Notes under the pieces: model-generated
Database searches by the model: none
Seen by the model: the letters and a program-made list of their open reading frames with translations, nothing else
What the model was told of the DNA's origin: nothing
In this document: in pieces, positions 45,546 through 55,702 of the stretch
Layout of the letters: each line of letters starts with the position of its first letter
Numbering within the stretch: position 1 is the first letter of the stretch
Source of the DNA: Sanderia malayensis
Taxonomy: Eukaryota > Cnidaria > Scyphozoa > Semaeostomeae > Pelagiidae
Length of the DNA stretch: 64,000 bases
Assembly: GCA_013076295.1 (NCBI GenBank)
Contig: RQOL01000730.1
Coordinates: forward strand, 124,001-188,000
Reading direction: 5' to 3'
Translations under genes and position numbers: made by a program

Positions 45546-46967
45546 GATCGTATGTTGTCAGGGCTTGCAGCTACGAATAGATGTTTGGTGCAGACTTGAA
45601 GCCAAGATGCTTGAAGCTTGAAGTTGGAGTGAGTTGTAGTCATGAGCTTCTTATATTCTTTGCTGTCCTCAGATTCATTATCGCTACCATATTGAAGCTG
45701 AGCAGGTAATTTACTGTATTTACTCATCGAATCTGTTTCAAGCAGTCTCTTTGCAACTGAATCTCCAATTTTTTTGCTATCAGCATCAATAGCCTTTTGT
45801 CGGGAGAATGCATCCTTGATTTTCATTGAAGTTACAAATCCTTGTCTTTGGACTTTCCAAAATTGTCCTTGACCTCTTGTGGTAGATTCAATCACAGCCC
45901 TCTCCGCCTCTGAAATCTTTAACTCGCTCAAGAACTGGAAGCAGCTGGTATTTCCATTTTGAAGAAGTATCTTTACTTTTTTGAAAATGAAAGGATCTGT
46001 CTGCTGCTGTGTTTCAGATTTGTCATCTTCAAAACCATCATCTTCACTGTCGCTGATGATAAAGTTCCCTGCAACACACTGAAACTGAGTCAGTTTGTGT
46101 TTTACGATGTTCAGCTCAGTATCCAAAAAAGTTATTTCTATCACAAGGAGCTCTTGGATCATACGTAATACTGTCTTTCAAAGGGCCTCTTGTTCTCTTG
46201 AAGAAGCTTTGCCAATATTGATTGCTGTTATTGGAGCTGGCTGTGTTGACTTTGTTTCCCTTTTTTTCCAATAACAAAGTTCGTCAGTTGGCCCATTTCA
46301 GGATGAATGTAATCATGCAGAGAATATAAAGCTGCAGCAATGTGTTTGCATGCACCATCTTGTCCACCTGGGCACAGACAGTAACCCGAGAAAATCGAAC
46401 CTGCTGTAGGAGACCACATTGTGTTGTTATGTTGGCCCTCGTCAGCCTTCCTTTTGCCATCCATAACAAACCAAAGTTTGTATGATTTTGCACCACATTG
46501 TTTGAGAAATCATAGTTGGTTTTATACTTCCAACAAACACAAAGTGGCAACTGTCCAATTCCTTTACTCGAAGTTCTTCAACCTGTCCGTCTTGAATAAG
46601 GCCGTACTCTTCGAATGCTTTGTACGAGGCTATTTTCTGCCTGTTGTAGTCACTAGATTTGAAGATTAAAATGTTGAATATGTCCACGATACCAAACGGT
46701 GGTACGTGATTTAATCTACTCGTAAAATGGTTTTGTGGGATTGAAAATGGATCTGGCACTCTGGTTCCTTTGATGGTGAGTTTTTCTTGCATGTCAAAAT
46801 GGTCCTCTTGGTGATCAACATTTCTAGGTAGGCCTAAACTGGCAGCTGCCTTCGCAAGGGTTACCAACTCTGCCTTTCTGCTGTTTGCGACCATTATTCC
46901 TTTCAAAATCAAGAACCCATTTTTCAATATCACTTTCTTGTAAAAATTTTATTCCACAATCTTCCAT
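45542..46967 (-). pseudogene. SAP-like/SWIM/YqaJ-type exonuclease gene
   Basis: From Met 46967 (MEDCGIKFLQESDIEKW) a one-base shift leads into SRKAELVTLAKAAASLGLP, a SAP-like DNA-binding helix pair. A zinc SWIM motif follows (46410-46340): CLCPGGQDGACKHIAAALY. Then an acidic linker and the start of a YqaJ-type (lambda exonuclease-like) fold: ESTTRGQGQFWKVQRQG, LPAQLQYGSDNESED and FVAASPDNI. The second half of the nuclease, with the usual acidic/Lys catalytic motif, is missing: the frame stops at 45542 and runs straight into Ulp1 protease sequence. At least two frameshifts (near 46910 and 46450) are present. It was probably a partner gene of the neighbouring transposon. Confidence 0.6.
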
Positions 46968-47142
46968 TTTGTCGATTAAATATCAAATCCTATTGACAAA
47001 TTTCAGCAATGATCCAACGTTGCTCAAATCACAACAAAGTGCAGTTGTCCAAACTTTGGAAATAGTCAATCAGAACGCAGCAGTTTTGCGCCATGCGCAC
47101 ACTGGAAATTTATCTTCAAAAGGTGGATCGTTTGAATAAATA

Positions 47143-47515
47143 TTATGCAGGCTTTACGTACTTAAAACAAATAATAAATCCGGATGGTTGTTGATTTGAA
47201 CTGCATCCAATGTTTGATGGCGAAGGAAGATTCCATGTTTGTGTTGGTTGAGAAGGTCACGTTGTGGTCACCAATGTAGGAATTTGGACCGTATTCCCAA
47301 CAAGCTACGTGACCCACCTCTCCGAACTTTCCTTGCTAATTCTTTTTGATTTTACGTGCAGATAACACGGAGCCAGAGAGAGAAACGAGGTGTGTTTGCT
47401 CTTTATATGATGTTGACTGACTGACTGACTGACTGAACTAGAATTACATACATTTATATACAATTGTTGAAATTAATATTATGCAGGCTTTTCGTACGTA
47501 AAACAAATAACCGGA
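47143..47515 (+). repeat. Direct repeats flanking a short segment, with (TGAC)n
   Basis: The phrase aatattatgcaggctttacg plus cttaaaacaaataa near 47143-47190 recurs at 47471-47515 with small changes. A tgactgac run lies between them at 47413-47434. This could be a pair of terminal pieces of a decayed element. No gene is present. Confidence 0.65.
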
Positions 47516-48169
47516 AGGGCTAAGTGAAGTAATATTGCATAGAATGCAGGGTGTTATAATCCAGATGACGTAAAGGTGTGAGAAAATTAAGAGAAACAAA
47601 AATTGTAGAATGAATGAAGCTATGATTAAATTTCTGGACATGTTTATTTGAACAAATACGCCCTGAAATTATTCAAATGGCACTTGCATATTTAAAGCAG
47701 TTTAACCATCTCTATAGTGATGTAGAAGTTGATACAGATGCTCTTCTCGAAGGTATTGAAGAGCTTAACTTAAATAAAAACAACAACTCAGACAGTGTTG
47801 ATATTACAGAGGAAAATGAAATTTCTATTGAAAATAAAACAGATAACAATGAAGAGCATGATGAAAATCCACTTGACAAACATAGGATTTCTTCAAATGA
47901 GTCTATGCTTGTAGATCTTTTGTATTGCTTTCATGGAATTCGTGTAGTTGTAAATATGTTTTTAAGAATTTGATCTCTATTTTTAATATTCTATATTCTC
48001 TAATGGAAATTTCGAATTAAATGGATCCAATTATGATATACTATGCTATATTATTCAATATGATATACATGCATGATATACTATTTGATCGCAATGCTTC
48101 TCTCTGTTCAGTTTAAATCGAGACCTTTCTGGCACTCTCAGAAGTGCACGAGCATTTACATCACGGAAA

Positions 48170-48515
48170 AATGAACCTGGAACAACCTTGGAATGAAATC
48201 AGACCTCGGGGCTTCCATGGCGAAAGGGATGGAAATATGAAGATCAGAATCATTTCAAATTAAATCATGGGAGAAAACAGGGACCTAGAACAACGTTGGA
48301 ATGAAAGTTGGGATCAGGGATTCCATGGACCATGCTGTGGGGGAATGGATGCAACTTTGAAGATTTGAATGATTTCAAGTTAAATCATCAGACAAAACAT
48401 GGACCTAGAACAACCTTGGAATGGAAGTTGCGATGGGGGATTCCATGGACCATGTGGTCGGGGAATGCTGGAAACTATGAGTTTTCAATGATTTCAAACA
48501 AAATTGTTTTTCTTT
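48170..48515 (+). repeat. Three tandem units of about 118 bp
   Basis: Units begin gacctagaacaaccttggaa at about 48175, 48290 and 48402. They share attccatgg and atgatttcaa...aaatcat. The array lies in the part of the Helitron where coding text is lost (47970-48570), so it is probably a separate insertion. Confidence 0.85.
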
Positions 48516-48659
48516 GCATGTCCAACGAACAGTGATCTTATGACAACTTAATCAACTTTAATTAGAATGCATTGCTGAACGTGTCCACCAGTGTTAGTTC
48601 CTTGTATAATTCCTGAGAATGAAAAAATTTTCAGTATAGCTCCATGTGAAGGGAAATTG

Positions 48660-48667
48660 CCAACATC
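48660..48667. repeat. Left target-site duplication of the hAT element
   Basis: The 8 bases ccaacatc are repeated exactly at 51879-51886 on the other side of the element. Eight bases is the hallmark duplication length of hAT transposons. Confidence 0.93.
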
Positions 48668-51600
48668 CAGTGGCGGCTGGGAGTGGTATTTAAGGTATTA
48701 GTCTAATACCATTTTTTCCAGACTTAGCAATTTAATTTTTCGAATAAATAAAAATTTTTTAAAGTCAAATTACAATTGTGTCATGTCAAAGGAAGAACTG
48801 TGTCGCACAAGAAAGCACACAACGCCCTACACACCCAACATTTTGCGTGATGATCCTATTTACTCCTGAAGGGCAATATCTAGTTTTCTTTTGTTATTCC
48901 TAATCCTTACTGACAGATTTTCTTTGGAACGATAGAGCCGTGACATTTTTGTGAGCAAGGTGTTAGTATCAGATTTCTAATACCTTGGTTGCAAAATTCT
49001 TTTGTATGTGTCAGGATGAGTGACGTAGAATCCTATTGTCAAGTATTGCTATAAGAATAGGTTTGGTGGGGCCAAGGTATTAGTTTTTTATTTCTAATGC
49101 CCTGGCGGCCGAAACATATCAATCTGTACTCTTGAAATAATGAATAGCGCTATAGAAGAAGGTTATCGTTGGGGTGTTTCTCATGTTTTTGGACTTTTAT
49201 CATCTCAAACAAGCCTGACACATGAACAGCGTCTTCGTGTTAAGAAAGATGGGAGACCTTGTCCAAAAGTCGTGCTGAAAAATAAATGTTTGGGCACAGT
49301 TTATGAAACTTTTTCTTGGGTATGCGGTGATGCTGAGAAAAATACTTATTTTTGTTGGCCTTGCCTTGTCATGGGAGATTTGTCAACGGTAAGTTTATGA
49401 CTACACATTTTTTTTTAATTGTATTCGTATTGGCTAAATTCAGTATATATAATTTTTATGGTGATTGATCTGGTATTGCGGCCACAGCATGTAAAGGTAT
49501 TGGAATTCGAAAGCTAATACCTTGGGGCTTTTCTGTAAAGGCTGAAGGCCGTATAGCAAATAGAAAACATAGGAACTCTTTGCCGCGACCTTTATCCACA
49601 GCGATATGGATTGAATTTCAAGCATGTTGTCTTTTATAGCTCTTGCAGCATGAATGTATTTCTTTTCCTGAATTAATCTTTTCTGTAATCAGATGAGCAA
49701 AGTGTTTGTCAAAAGAGATGGCTACTCGTCTTCTGGGTCAAATTTCTGGAAGCTTGGAAACCGCCACCAAGGCACAAGAAGGCATGTTAACAGCCATACT
49801 GCATACAAGCTATTTGGCAATGTGGATGTGTCATGCGCCCTTGATGAAGCACGAAGAAGAGAAGTTGAAATGCACAACAACAAAGCATCTCGATATGCCA
49901 AAATGCTGCATCATCACATAAATGTTGCCGTGTTTCTGTCGGTCCAAGGTCTTGCTTTCCGCGGACACGATGAGTCCAAAATTTCATCCAACAGAGGCAA
50001 TTTCATTGAGCTTCTTGACCTCGTTGGAGTATACAACAGTGACTTAAGATCGTTTTTGGACCAAGACCGCACAACTTATACGTCACATGACCCACAAAAT
50101 GAGCTGATTGAATGCATCTATCATGAAGTAAGAGATAAGATTCAAAAAAGAATCAACAGTTCCAAATTTCTCGCAGTCATGATGGATGACACCAGTGACA
50201 GAAGCAATGTGGAGCAGTCAGCAACATCTATACGGCTTGTGTACAATGGTGAAGTGGAGGAGCATTTGCTTGGCATGACCGATTCTTCTGCAGATACTTC
50301 AGCAAATGGTCTCACTGTTGTTCTTCTTGACATGCTGAAAAAATTCAAGATCACCCCGGAAAAAGCAAGGGAAAGGCTCATTGGGCAATCTTACGATGGT
50401 GCACCAACGATGAGTGGCGAGTTTAGTGGTGTTCAAAAGCAGATTCAGGAGCAATTCCCATTTGCTTATTACAATCATTGTGTGGCTCACAGGATGGCAT
50501 TGTGTGCTTCTCAATCTGCAAATAAGATACCAAAGGTGGCAGAGTTTTTTGGCATTCTGGACAAGCTCATTTCTTTCTTGAGATCCAGTCCAAAACGTAC
50601 CGCCCACCTTGGACAAAACTTGCCGAAACCTGGAGATACCCGATGGCTTTCTCGCGATACTTCTGTAGCTGTAATTGATACTTGCTACGAAACTATTGGA
50701 ACTGTCTTGTACGAAATAGCCCACGACAACAGCCAAAAAACAGACACACAAGCAAGTGCAAAAGGAATTTGTTTGCAGATTCAGCAGATTGATTTCATCT
50801 TCTTGCTGAAGCTGTACCGAAAATTGTTTGAGCACTGCACACCAATCGTTACCATCATGCAGAAGCCACCATTTGATGCGGTACAACTTTCTTCCATGTT
50901 GGATGATTTTCATGAGGCTTTGCACAATTTCAACTTTGATCAAATCTGGGAAGATGCAATGGCTTTGGATCCAGTTCTGCCAGTTGTTCGTACCAGAGGA
51001 GGTTGGAGAGGAGTTGAGCATTCTGCGGATGGATCATCTGATTCATGGAAGACGTTTTTGGTGAATGTTGCTGGCACTGTGGCGAAGACATTTTCAGAAC
51101 AACTGCAATGGCGATTTGAAAATGTCAAAAAATTCAAGTGGATGGATCTTGTGCATCCGGCTAGGTTTTCACAAAGAGAATCTGCTTCTTCTGCCGACCA
51201 AAGAGCTCTGATCAGCAAGCTTTCTGAAGTATACCCATTTCTGGTGCCGGATCCGATGGCACTTGAACAGTCAAGTCAAGGAGGGTAACCCAAGTCTTCA
51301 AGATCTTCTAGCTGTTCTAAGAAAGGCTGAGCTCGAAGAAGCTCTTCCAGAAGCAGTACACGTTGCTCAGTTGGCTGTGACAACCCCATTAACAAGTGTT
51401 CACTGTGAACGTGTCTTCAACAGAATGAAGAGAGTTATTTCGCCTGCAAGAACCACCATGTTACTAAAAAGAAAAGAAATGCTTGTGTTTTTGCAGGTTG
51501 AACATAAAATTTTGCGGCATCTAGCGAGCAAACAATCTTTTAAAAAAAGCATTGTAAATAGATTTAAATCGTAGATTTTAATCGTAATTGAACGTTTTTC

Positions 51601-51878
51601 AAGAAGGTAAGTATAGGTACGTAGGTAATTTTATAGTTGTAAGTAAGGTAGTTGTGAGTGGGTAAATGTGCCGTAATTTGTGACATGTTGATATTCATTA
51701 TGAGATAGCAATTAAGGCAAAATCAAAAGTTTTTTGTTTAATCTTTGCGTATTTGCCCCTGGACCCCACTGGGGGGTTTACAGCACCCCCAGCTGTTTTT
51801 TAGAACAATTTTTGCTAGCTTCGCTTGTAATATTATTTTCGACTAATACCTACTTTTTGGTCTTCCCAACCGCCCCTG
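48668..51878 (+). mobile_element. hAT transposon, 3,211 bp, near-complete, inserted in Helitron B
   Basis: The termini CAGTGGCGGCTGGGA and, inverted, CAGGGGCGGTTGGGA match at 13 of 15 positions. They are flanked by identical 8-bp duplications ccaacatc (48660-48667, 51879-51886). Subterminal copies of aaggtattag and its complement occur at 48692, 48957, 49070, 49493 and 51842, probably transposase sites. The body encodes a two-exon transposase with one frameshift. It is the youngest well-preserved element in the window. Confidence 0.94.
49140..51574 (+). CDS. hAT transposase (ZMYM/ZNF862-like, DUF4371 plus hAT C-terminal domain), one frameshift
   Basis: Exon 1 is 49140-49388, ending at acg|gtaagt. 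Exon 2 starts at 49693 after ctgtaatcag, and both junctions are phase 0. Exon 1 plus the start of exon 2 form a TTF/BED-like zinc region (FCWPCLVMG ... GNRHQGTRRHVNSH). The RNase H-like core holds VMMDDTSDRSN and GQSYDGAPTMSG (two Asp), YYNHCVAHRMALC, and a helical insertion. The frame ends at a stop at 51286-51288, while the C-terminal dimerisation part (SVHCERVFNRMKRVISPARTT) continues in the next frame from 51263 to 51574. One base lost or gained near 51265-51285 therefore inactivates or is being read past. No other break is seen. It acts in the nucleus on its own termini. Confidence 0.85.
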
Positions 51879-52468
51879 CCAACATCTATTCTTTTTTATA
51901 ACAATTGTGAAGAACTTTCATTTCCACACTTATTTCCAAGTGGCATGCTTGGATATAAAATAAATTGTGATGTAAGCCTTTCTCCAACAAAATATTTTAA
52001 TCAACGATTTCTTAACTTTAAACAAACTTTTGCTTCAGATTCAGATTACATTTTTTTTGCAAAATCCGCGCTTGAAAAATTGAATTTGAACAATAGCATT
52101 AGTTTTGCAATGAAAAAATGCAAGGACAAGTTACAGCTGGTATGTTAACAACAAATTATAAAAAAGCTGTCAAGGCATTCATTTCAGAAGACAAAGGATT
52201 TAGTTTTATGAGCTGTGTTAAAGGAACTCCTGCATATTGGAAAACTTTTCTGTTGGAAGTTTTAGCTATGGTTAAACATTTGGGATTAACAACCTTTTTT
52301 ATGACTTTGTCATGTGCAGACTTAAGGTGGGACGAACTAGTATCCATTATATGTAAGCTGAAAGGACAAAATATACCCACTGAAGAAATAAGTGCATTGT
52401 CATATTTTGAGAGATGTAAGACATTAATTAGCAATCCAGTACTTTTAGCTCGCCATTTCCACTACAGG

Positions 52469-53134
52469 TTCAGGTTCAGGTGGTTTTGAAGCTGTTGCCT
52501 TTGTATCGGCAGCCTCGTTTTGTTAGTTATTGGGTCAGTGTCAGTGTATTTTTTTATCTTTCATTACTATTTTTTTTCCATTTTTTCAATTGTGGATTTT
52601 CTCTTTTTCCACATGTTCACTTGTTTTCGAATACGAATTTTCCAACTATGTGGTCTTTATTTTCTGTTTTATATAAATATTTCTGGCATCTTTCATTTAT
52701 TAATCCTGTGCATTCCAATAAAAAGTGTTCTAAATCTTCGTTTACGTTCATGTCGCAAATAATGCAGTGGACTTTTCCGTTGGTATGTCTGTTTCTTATA
52801 TTTATTGGTGATGAATTTGTTGTTGCTAACAACAATAACTCTGAGCTCCATCTGTTATCATAAATGCTCTCCTCCTTTATTTCTTTTTTCCAATTTCTGT
52901 ATATCTTTAAGCTTGATTTTGATTCGATTCCTTTCCTCCAGGTTTCACTATCCCATTTTCTCAATCTCTCTTTTATTTCCTTTTTGCTTAACTTTTCCGT
53001 TTCCAGGGCCGTTATATTGGTTTCTTTAAGATATTTATTTAGTGTCGCTGTCCATTTATTCTTTTTATCTTCTTTAGTTTTTCTCAGGATGTCTTTGAGT
53101 AATGTATTTTTCCCTGTTGTAATACAGGGAAAAG
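52469..53134 (-). mobile_element. 5'-truncated LINE inserted in Helitron B
   Basis: The insert of 666 bases is flanked by tacagg at 52463-52468 and 53135-53140, and the Helitron frame resumes exactly after it. On the minus strand it encodes the tail of a non-LTR retrotransposon ORF2: WRKGIESKSSLKIYRNWKKE, YDNRWSSELLLLATTNS, and a Cys/His end CIICDMNVNEDLEHFLLEC. The 3' end carries cctgaacctgaacctg repeats in place of poly(A), as in CR1- or RTE-like clades. The clade is not certain. The short length is typical of incomplete reverse transcription. Confidence 0.8.
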
Positions 53135-54834
53135 TACAGGGTAGAAATATTGTTCAAGTACATTTTGCTTAATTGGAATAGCTCATTAGGTAGAGTTAAA
53201 CATTATGCAATACGTGTTGAATTTCAAGTAAGAGGAAGCAGCCATGTGCATATCTTTATATGAATACCAACAGCACCAGTACTTACACAGTATACCAAAC
53301 ACTTATGTTGATTACATTGACAGTGTTATCCGTGCTTCTCTGCCACACAACTCTGAACATAATTTATCTCAGCTGGTACAGTTGTACCAAACCCACAAAG
53401 ATTCAAAATCATGTAGAAAGTACAAAAATGTTCCTTGCAGATATTAATTTGGGCATTTTTTTACTGAAAGGACAATCTTAGCAGAGCCACTATCTGATGA
53501 TATAACAGAGGCTGAAAAAACAAATATTCTCACTAAAAGATATTCAATCTTGAGCAAAGTAAAATGTTATATTTATAGCTATTTGGATCCATCACTTGAT
53601 GCTTATCTGGAAGAATGTAAATGACATTCTCCAAGAGTTTCATGTATCAGAAGGAGATTATTACAATGCATTGATGGTTTCTGTCGACATTGAAATTCAT
53701 TTGAAACGCTCACCACAATCATGTTTTGTAAATAACTATTCACCCATTATTTTGCAAGCTTGGGTAGCAAATATTGACATACAACCTGTATGTAACCATT
53801 ATAAAGCTGTTTCTTGTATGTGTGCATACGTTTCTAAGGCCGAAACTACTGCATCAAATGGAATGAAAGAAGCTGCTAAAGAAGCACATACTTTAAATAG
53901 GAATAAGTTTCAACAAACGAAAACTATTCCTTCTGCATATAGCAATAAAAGGCAGTGCTCTCTCCAAGAAGCAGTATATATTTGCATTCCAGAATTGTGG
54001 CTACGAAGGTGTTCTCCATCAGTTATATTTGCAAATACAAATTTACCAGAACATCGTTATAGGGTATTTTTGAATGAAGAACAAATATCTGAAATGGCAG
54101 ATGATGATGCATCAGTTTTCAAAAAGTCAGTGATTGATAGATACTTAGATCGGCCAAGTTCTACTTACAAAAGTGGAAGGTACAAAATTGTTGATAATTT
54201 ATGCTTCGCTAAATTTCTAGCTTCCTATGTGATTGATAATAAGCCCAAAGAAATTAATGATTGTCAACCAGAAATTCTAAGTGATGAATTGTTTGATTGT
54301 AATGAAGCAACTCTGCTGCCAAGCTCAATGCCATTGCTATCTTCCAAAGAAATATTGAAACGCCGTAAAATCAGATCAGTATTGAGATATCATATACCAA
54401 ATAGCCATAAGCATCCTGAAAAATATGCACACCATTTACCTTTTATGTATTATCCATTTAAACCTGAAATAAATTTGCACACTTCCATAGATGGTACATA
54501 TATGAGTAAATTGAATGGACCAGGTGTAAAAACTGTAGTTAACAGAAACAAAGTAAAAATTGAGCCATTTGATGAGTTAGTTGATGATGCTTTAAGAACT
54601 TTGCACACCACAACATCAGCTAATGAATATATTCATTCTGAAGGTTCTGATGATGATGAAAATGAAGAAATTCCAACTGCCCTTCCAAACAATATTGAAG
54701 AGGTTACAGAGCAGCAATATCATGCAACAAAAACATTTAACCCTTTACTTACTGACACCACCATCAATATTATAAAAAGATCACTGAATGAAAAACAGTT
54801 CAGTGGTATAGTATTTGGGGGTTCCAGCGTTTTT

Positions 54835-55085
54835 TCAATTAAATTTTTTATAAGGAATTTTTTTCCCTATTTGTAATATTTTTGCATGGTCCCAGCGCAT
54901 TTTAAAAAAAATTTGCCCTATGGGATTTTTTTAGTTTTTTTTAAACTTTGTCCCAATTGGCAATGTTTTTAAAAGAAAAAAATGTCCCCATATGGAAATT
55001 TTTCAATATTTTTGCTAAGGGGATGTCCATTTTGTGATCAAACAATTTGAGAACAATCAATAAAGAAGGATACACGTTGTGATAA
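54835..55085. other. AT-rich stretch between Helitron B and the BCL-2 exon
   Basis: Runs of t and a with three variants of ttttttaaa...cccta(t/c)gg (54850-55020). No gene. Confidence 0.5.
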
Positions 55086-55581
55086 TCAAAATATGATAAA
55101 AGACAATAATACCAAAACATGCCAATGCGGTGATACCCCCTTTAGGCTCTTTGTCACTGTTAAAAAAATGACGAATGCGTCCCAGCCGTTGCTCTGGTGT
55201 ATCCACTGTGACAATTTTTCCTCAAAATATCGAGTCATCCAGGTAACGATTATAGGTACATAATCAAGTAAGTCTTCCCTTTTCGTGCAATGTACAACCA
55301 TGGTTGCTCCAAACGTCAGGAAAGTGACAATTCTACCCCAGTTCTTGCCAGATTGAAAAAGCACATCGGATATGGCTATAAATGTAGAATACGTTGTATT
55401 TTGAGTCATGGATAGCTTATTACCTATGCTTCTGTAGATTTGAGAATTATGATCGATCAATTCGTCCAGAACTCGCCTAACCTTGAGACAAGTAGGTGAA
55501 GGACAATCATTTGTATCACAACCATCCAGAAAAATATCATCTTCCCTGAGTAACCTGTAGTCTTTTACAAACTAGGTGTCA
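55086..55581 (-). CDS. BCL-2 family apoptosis regulator, partial (last exon or fragment)
   Basis: The open frame runs from the splice-acceptor-like cctag at about 55582 to the stop at 55086. FVKDYRLLREDDI resembles a BH4 helix. LKVRRVLDELIDHN resembles BH3. SGKNWGRIVTFLTFGA is a clear BH1 (NWGR). WIHQSNGWDAF is a clear BH2. The chain ends HVLVLLSFIIF, a short hydrophobic tail that could anchor it in the mitochondrial outer membrane. Such proteins control release of apoptogenic factors; whether this one is pro- or anti-apoptotic cannot be said. No start Met exists upstream of BH4 within the exon, because a satellite-family fragment adjoins directly at 55585. An upstream exon must therefore exist elsewhere, or this is a displaced fragment. 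No internal stop is present. Confidence 0.75.
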
Positions 55582-55584
55582 TCA

Positions 55585-55702
55585 CTCGCTTCGCTCGTTC
55601 GCCCCAGCCCGTCAAGTAAAAAAGCTTAATCTGGTTGGCACGCTTCGCGTGCTGCATTCGCACCCGCTCATGCCCATACATACATACATACATACATACA
55701 TA
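55585..55702 (+). repeat. Solo satellite fragment and (CATA)n
   Basis: The reverse complement of 22050-22150: gtcatcactcgcttcgctcg, cagcccgtcaagtaaaaaag, cgcttcgcgtgctgcattcg, then a CATA run to 55700 that serves as the TA target of the next element. Confidence 0.85.

Larger units (their letters stand above)
47660..54830 (+). mobile_element. Helitron, lineage B, N-terminal and Rep half, with nested insertions
   Basis: Segments of one Helitron protein are spread over 47677-54830 and are interrupted by a hAT transposon (48668-51878) and a LINE (52469-53134), with a further anomalous block at 48000-48570. Removing the two insertions restores contiguous coding text at both points. The element stops just where the Pif1 helicase should begin (near LNEKQ at 54795), so the helicase half is missing. 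Confidence 0.8.
47677..54830 (+). pseudogene. Helitron lineage B Rep endonuclease gene, interrupted
   Basis: Pieces in order: MALAYLKQFNHLYSDVE (47677), FSIAPCEGKLPT (48630), then after the hAT NCEELSFPHLFPSGMLGY (51905), FMSCVKGTPAYWKTFLLEVL (52207), RHFHYR (52450), then after the LINE LGRVKHYAIRVEFQVRGSS with the HUH motif SHVHIFIW (53240-53270), and the tyrosine motif CAYVSKAETTA with MKEAAKEA (53820-53880). A long basic/acidic tail runs to 54795. Rep would nick donor and target DNA. Frameshifts near 52130, 53260, 53455 and 53620 inactivate it. The HUH and both tyrosines are still readable. Confidence 0.78.

Noticed and set aside
49706..51218. Long frames on other strands over the hAT transposase (for example the minus frame 50299-51021)
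   Set aside because: They are shadows of the transposase exon; they lack motifs and no splice sites support them.
52480..53172. Hydrophobic Phe/Leu-rich plus-strand frames that look like membrane proteins
   Set aside because: They are the antisense of a Lys/Glu-rich LINE reading frame (minus 52964-52617).
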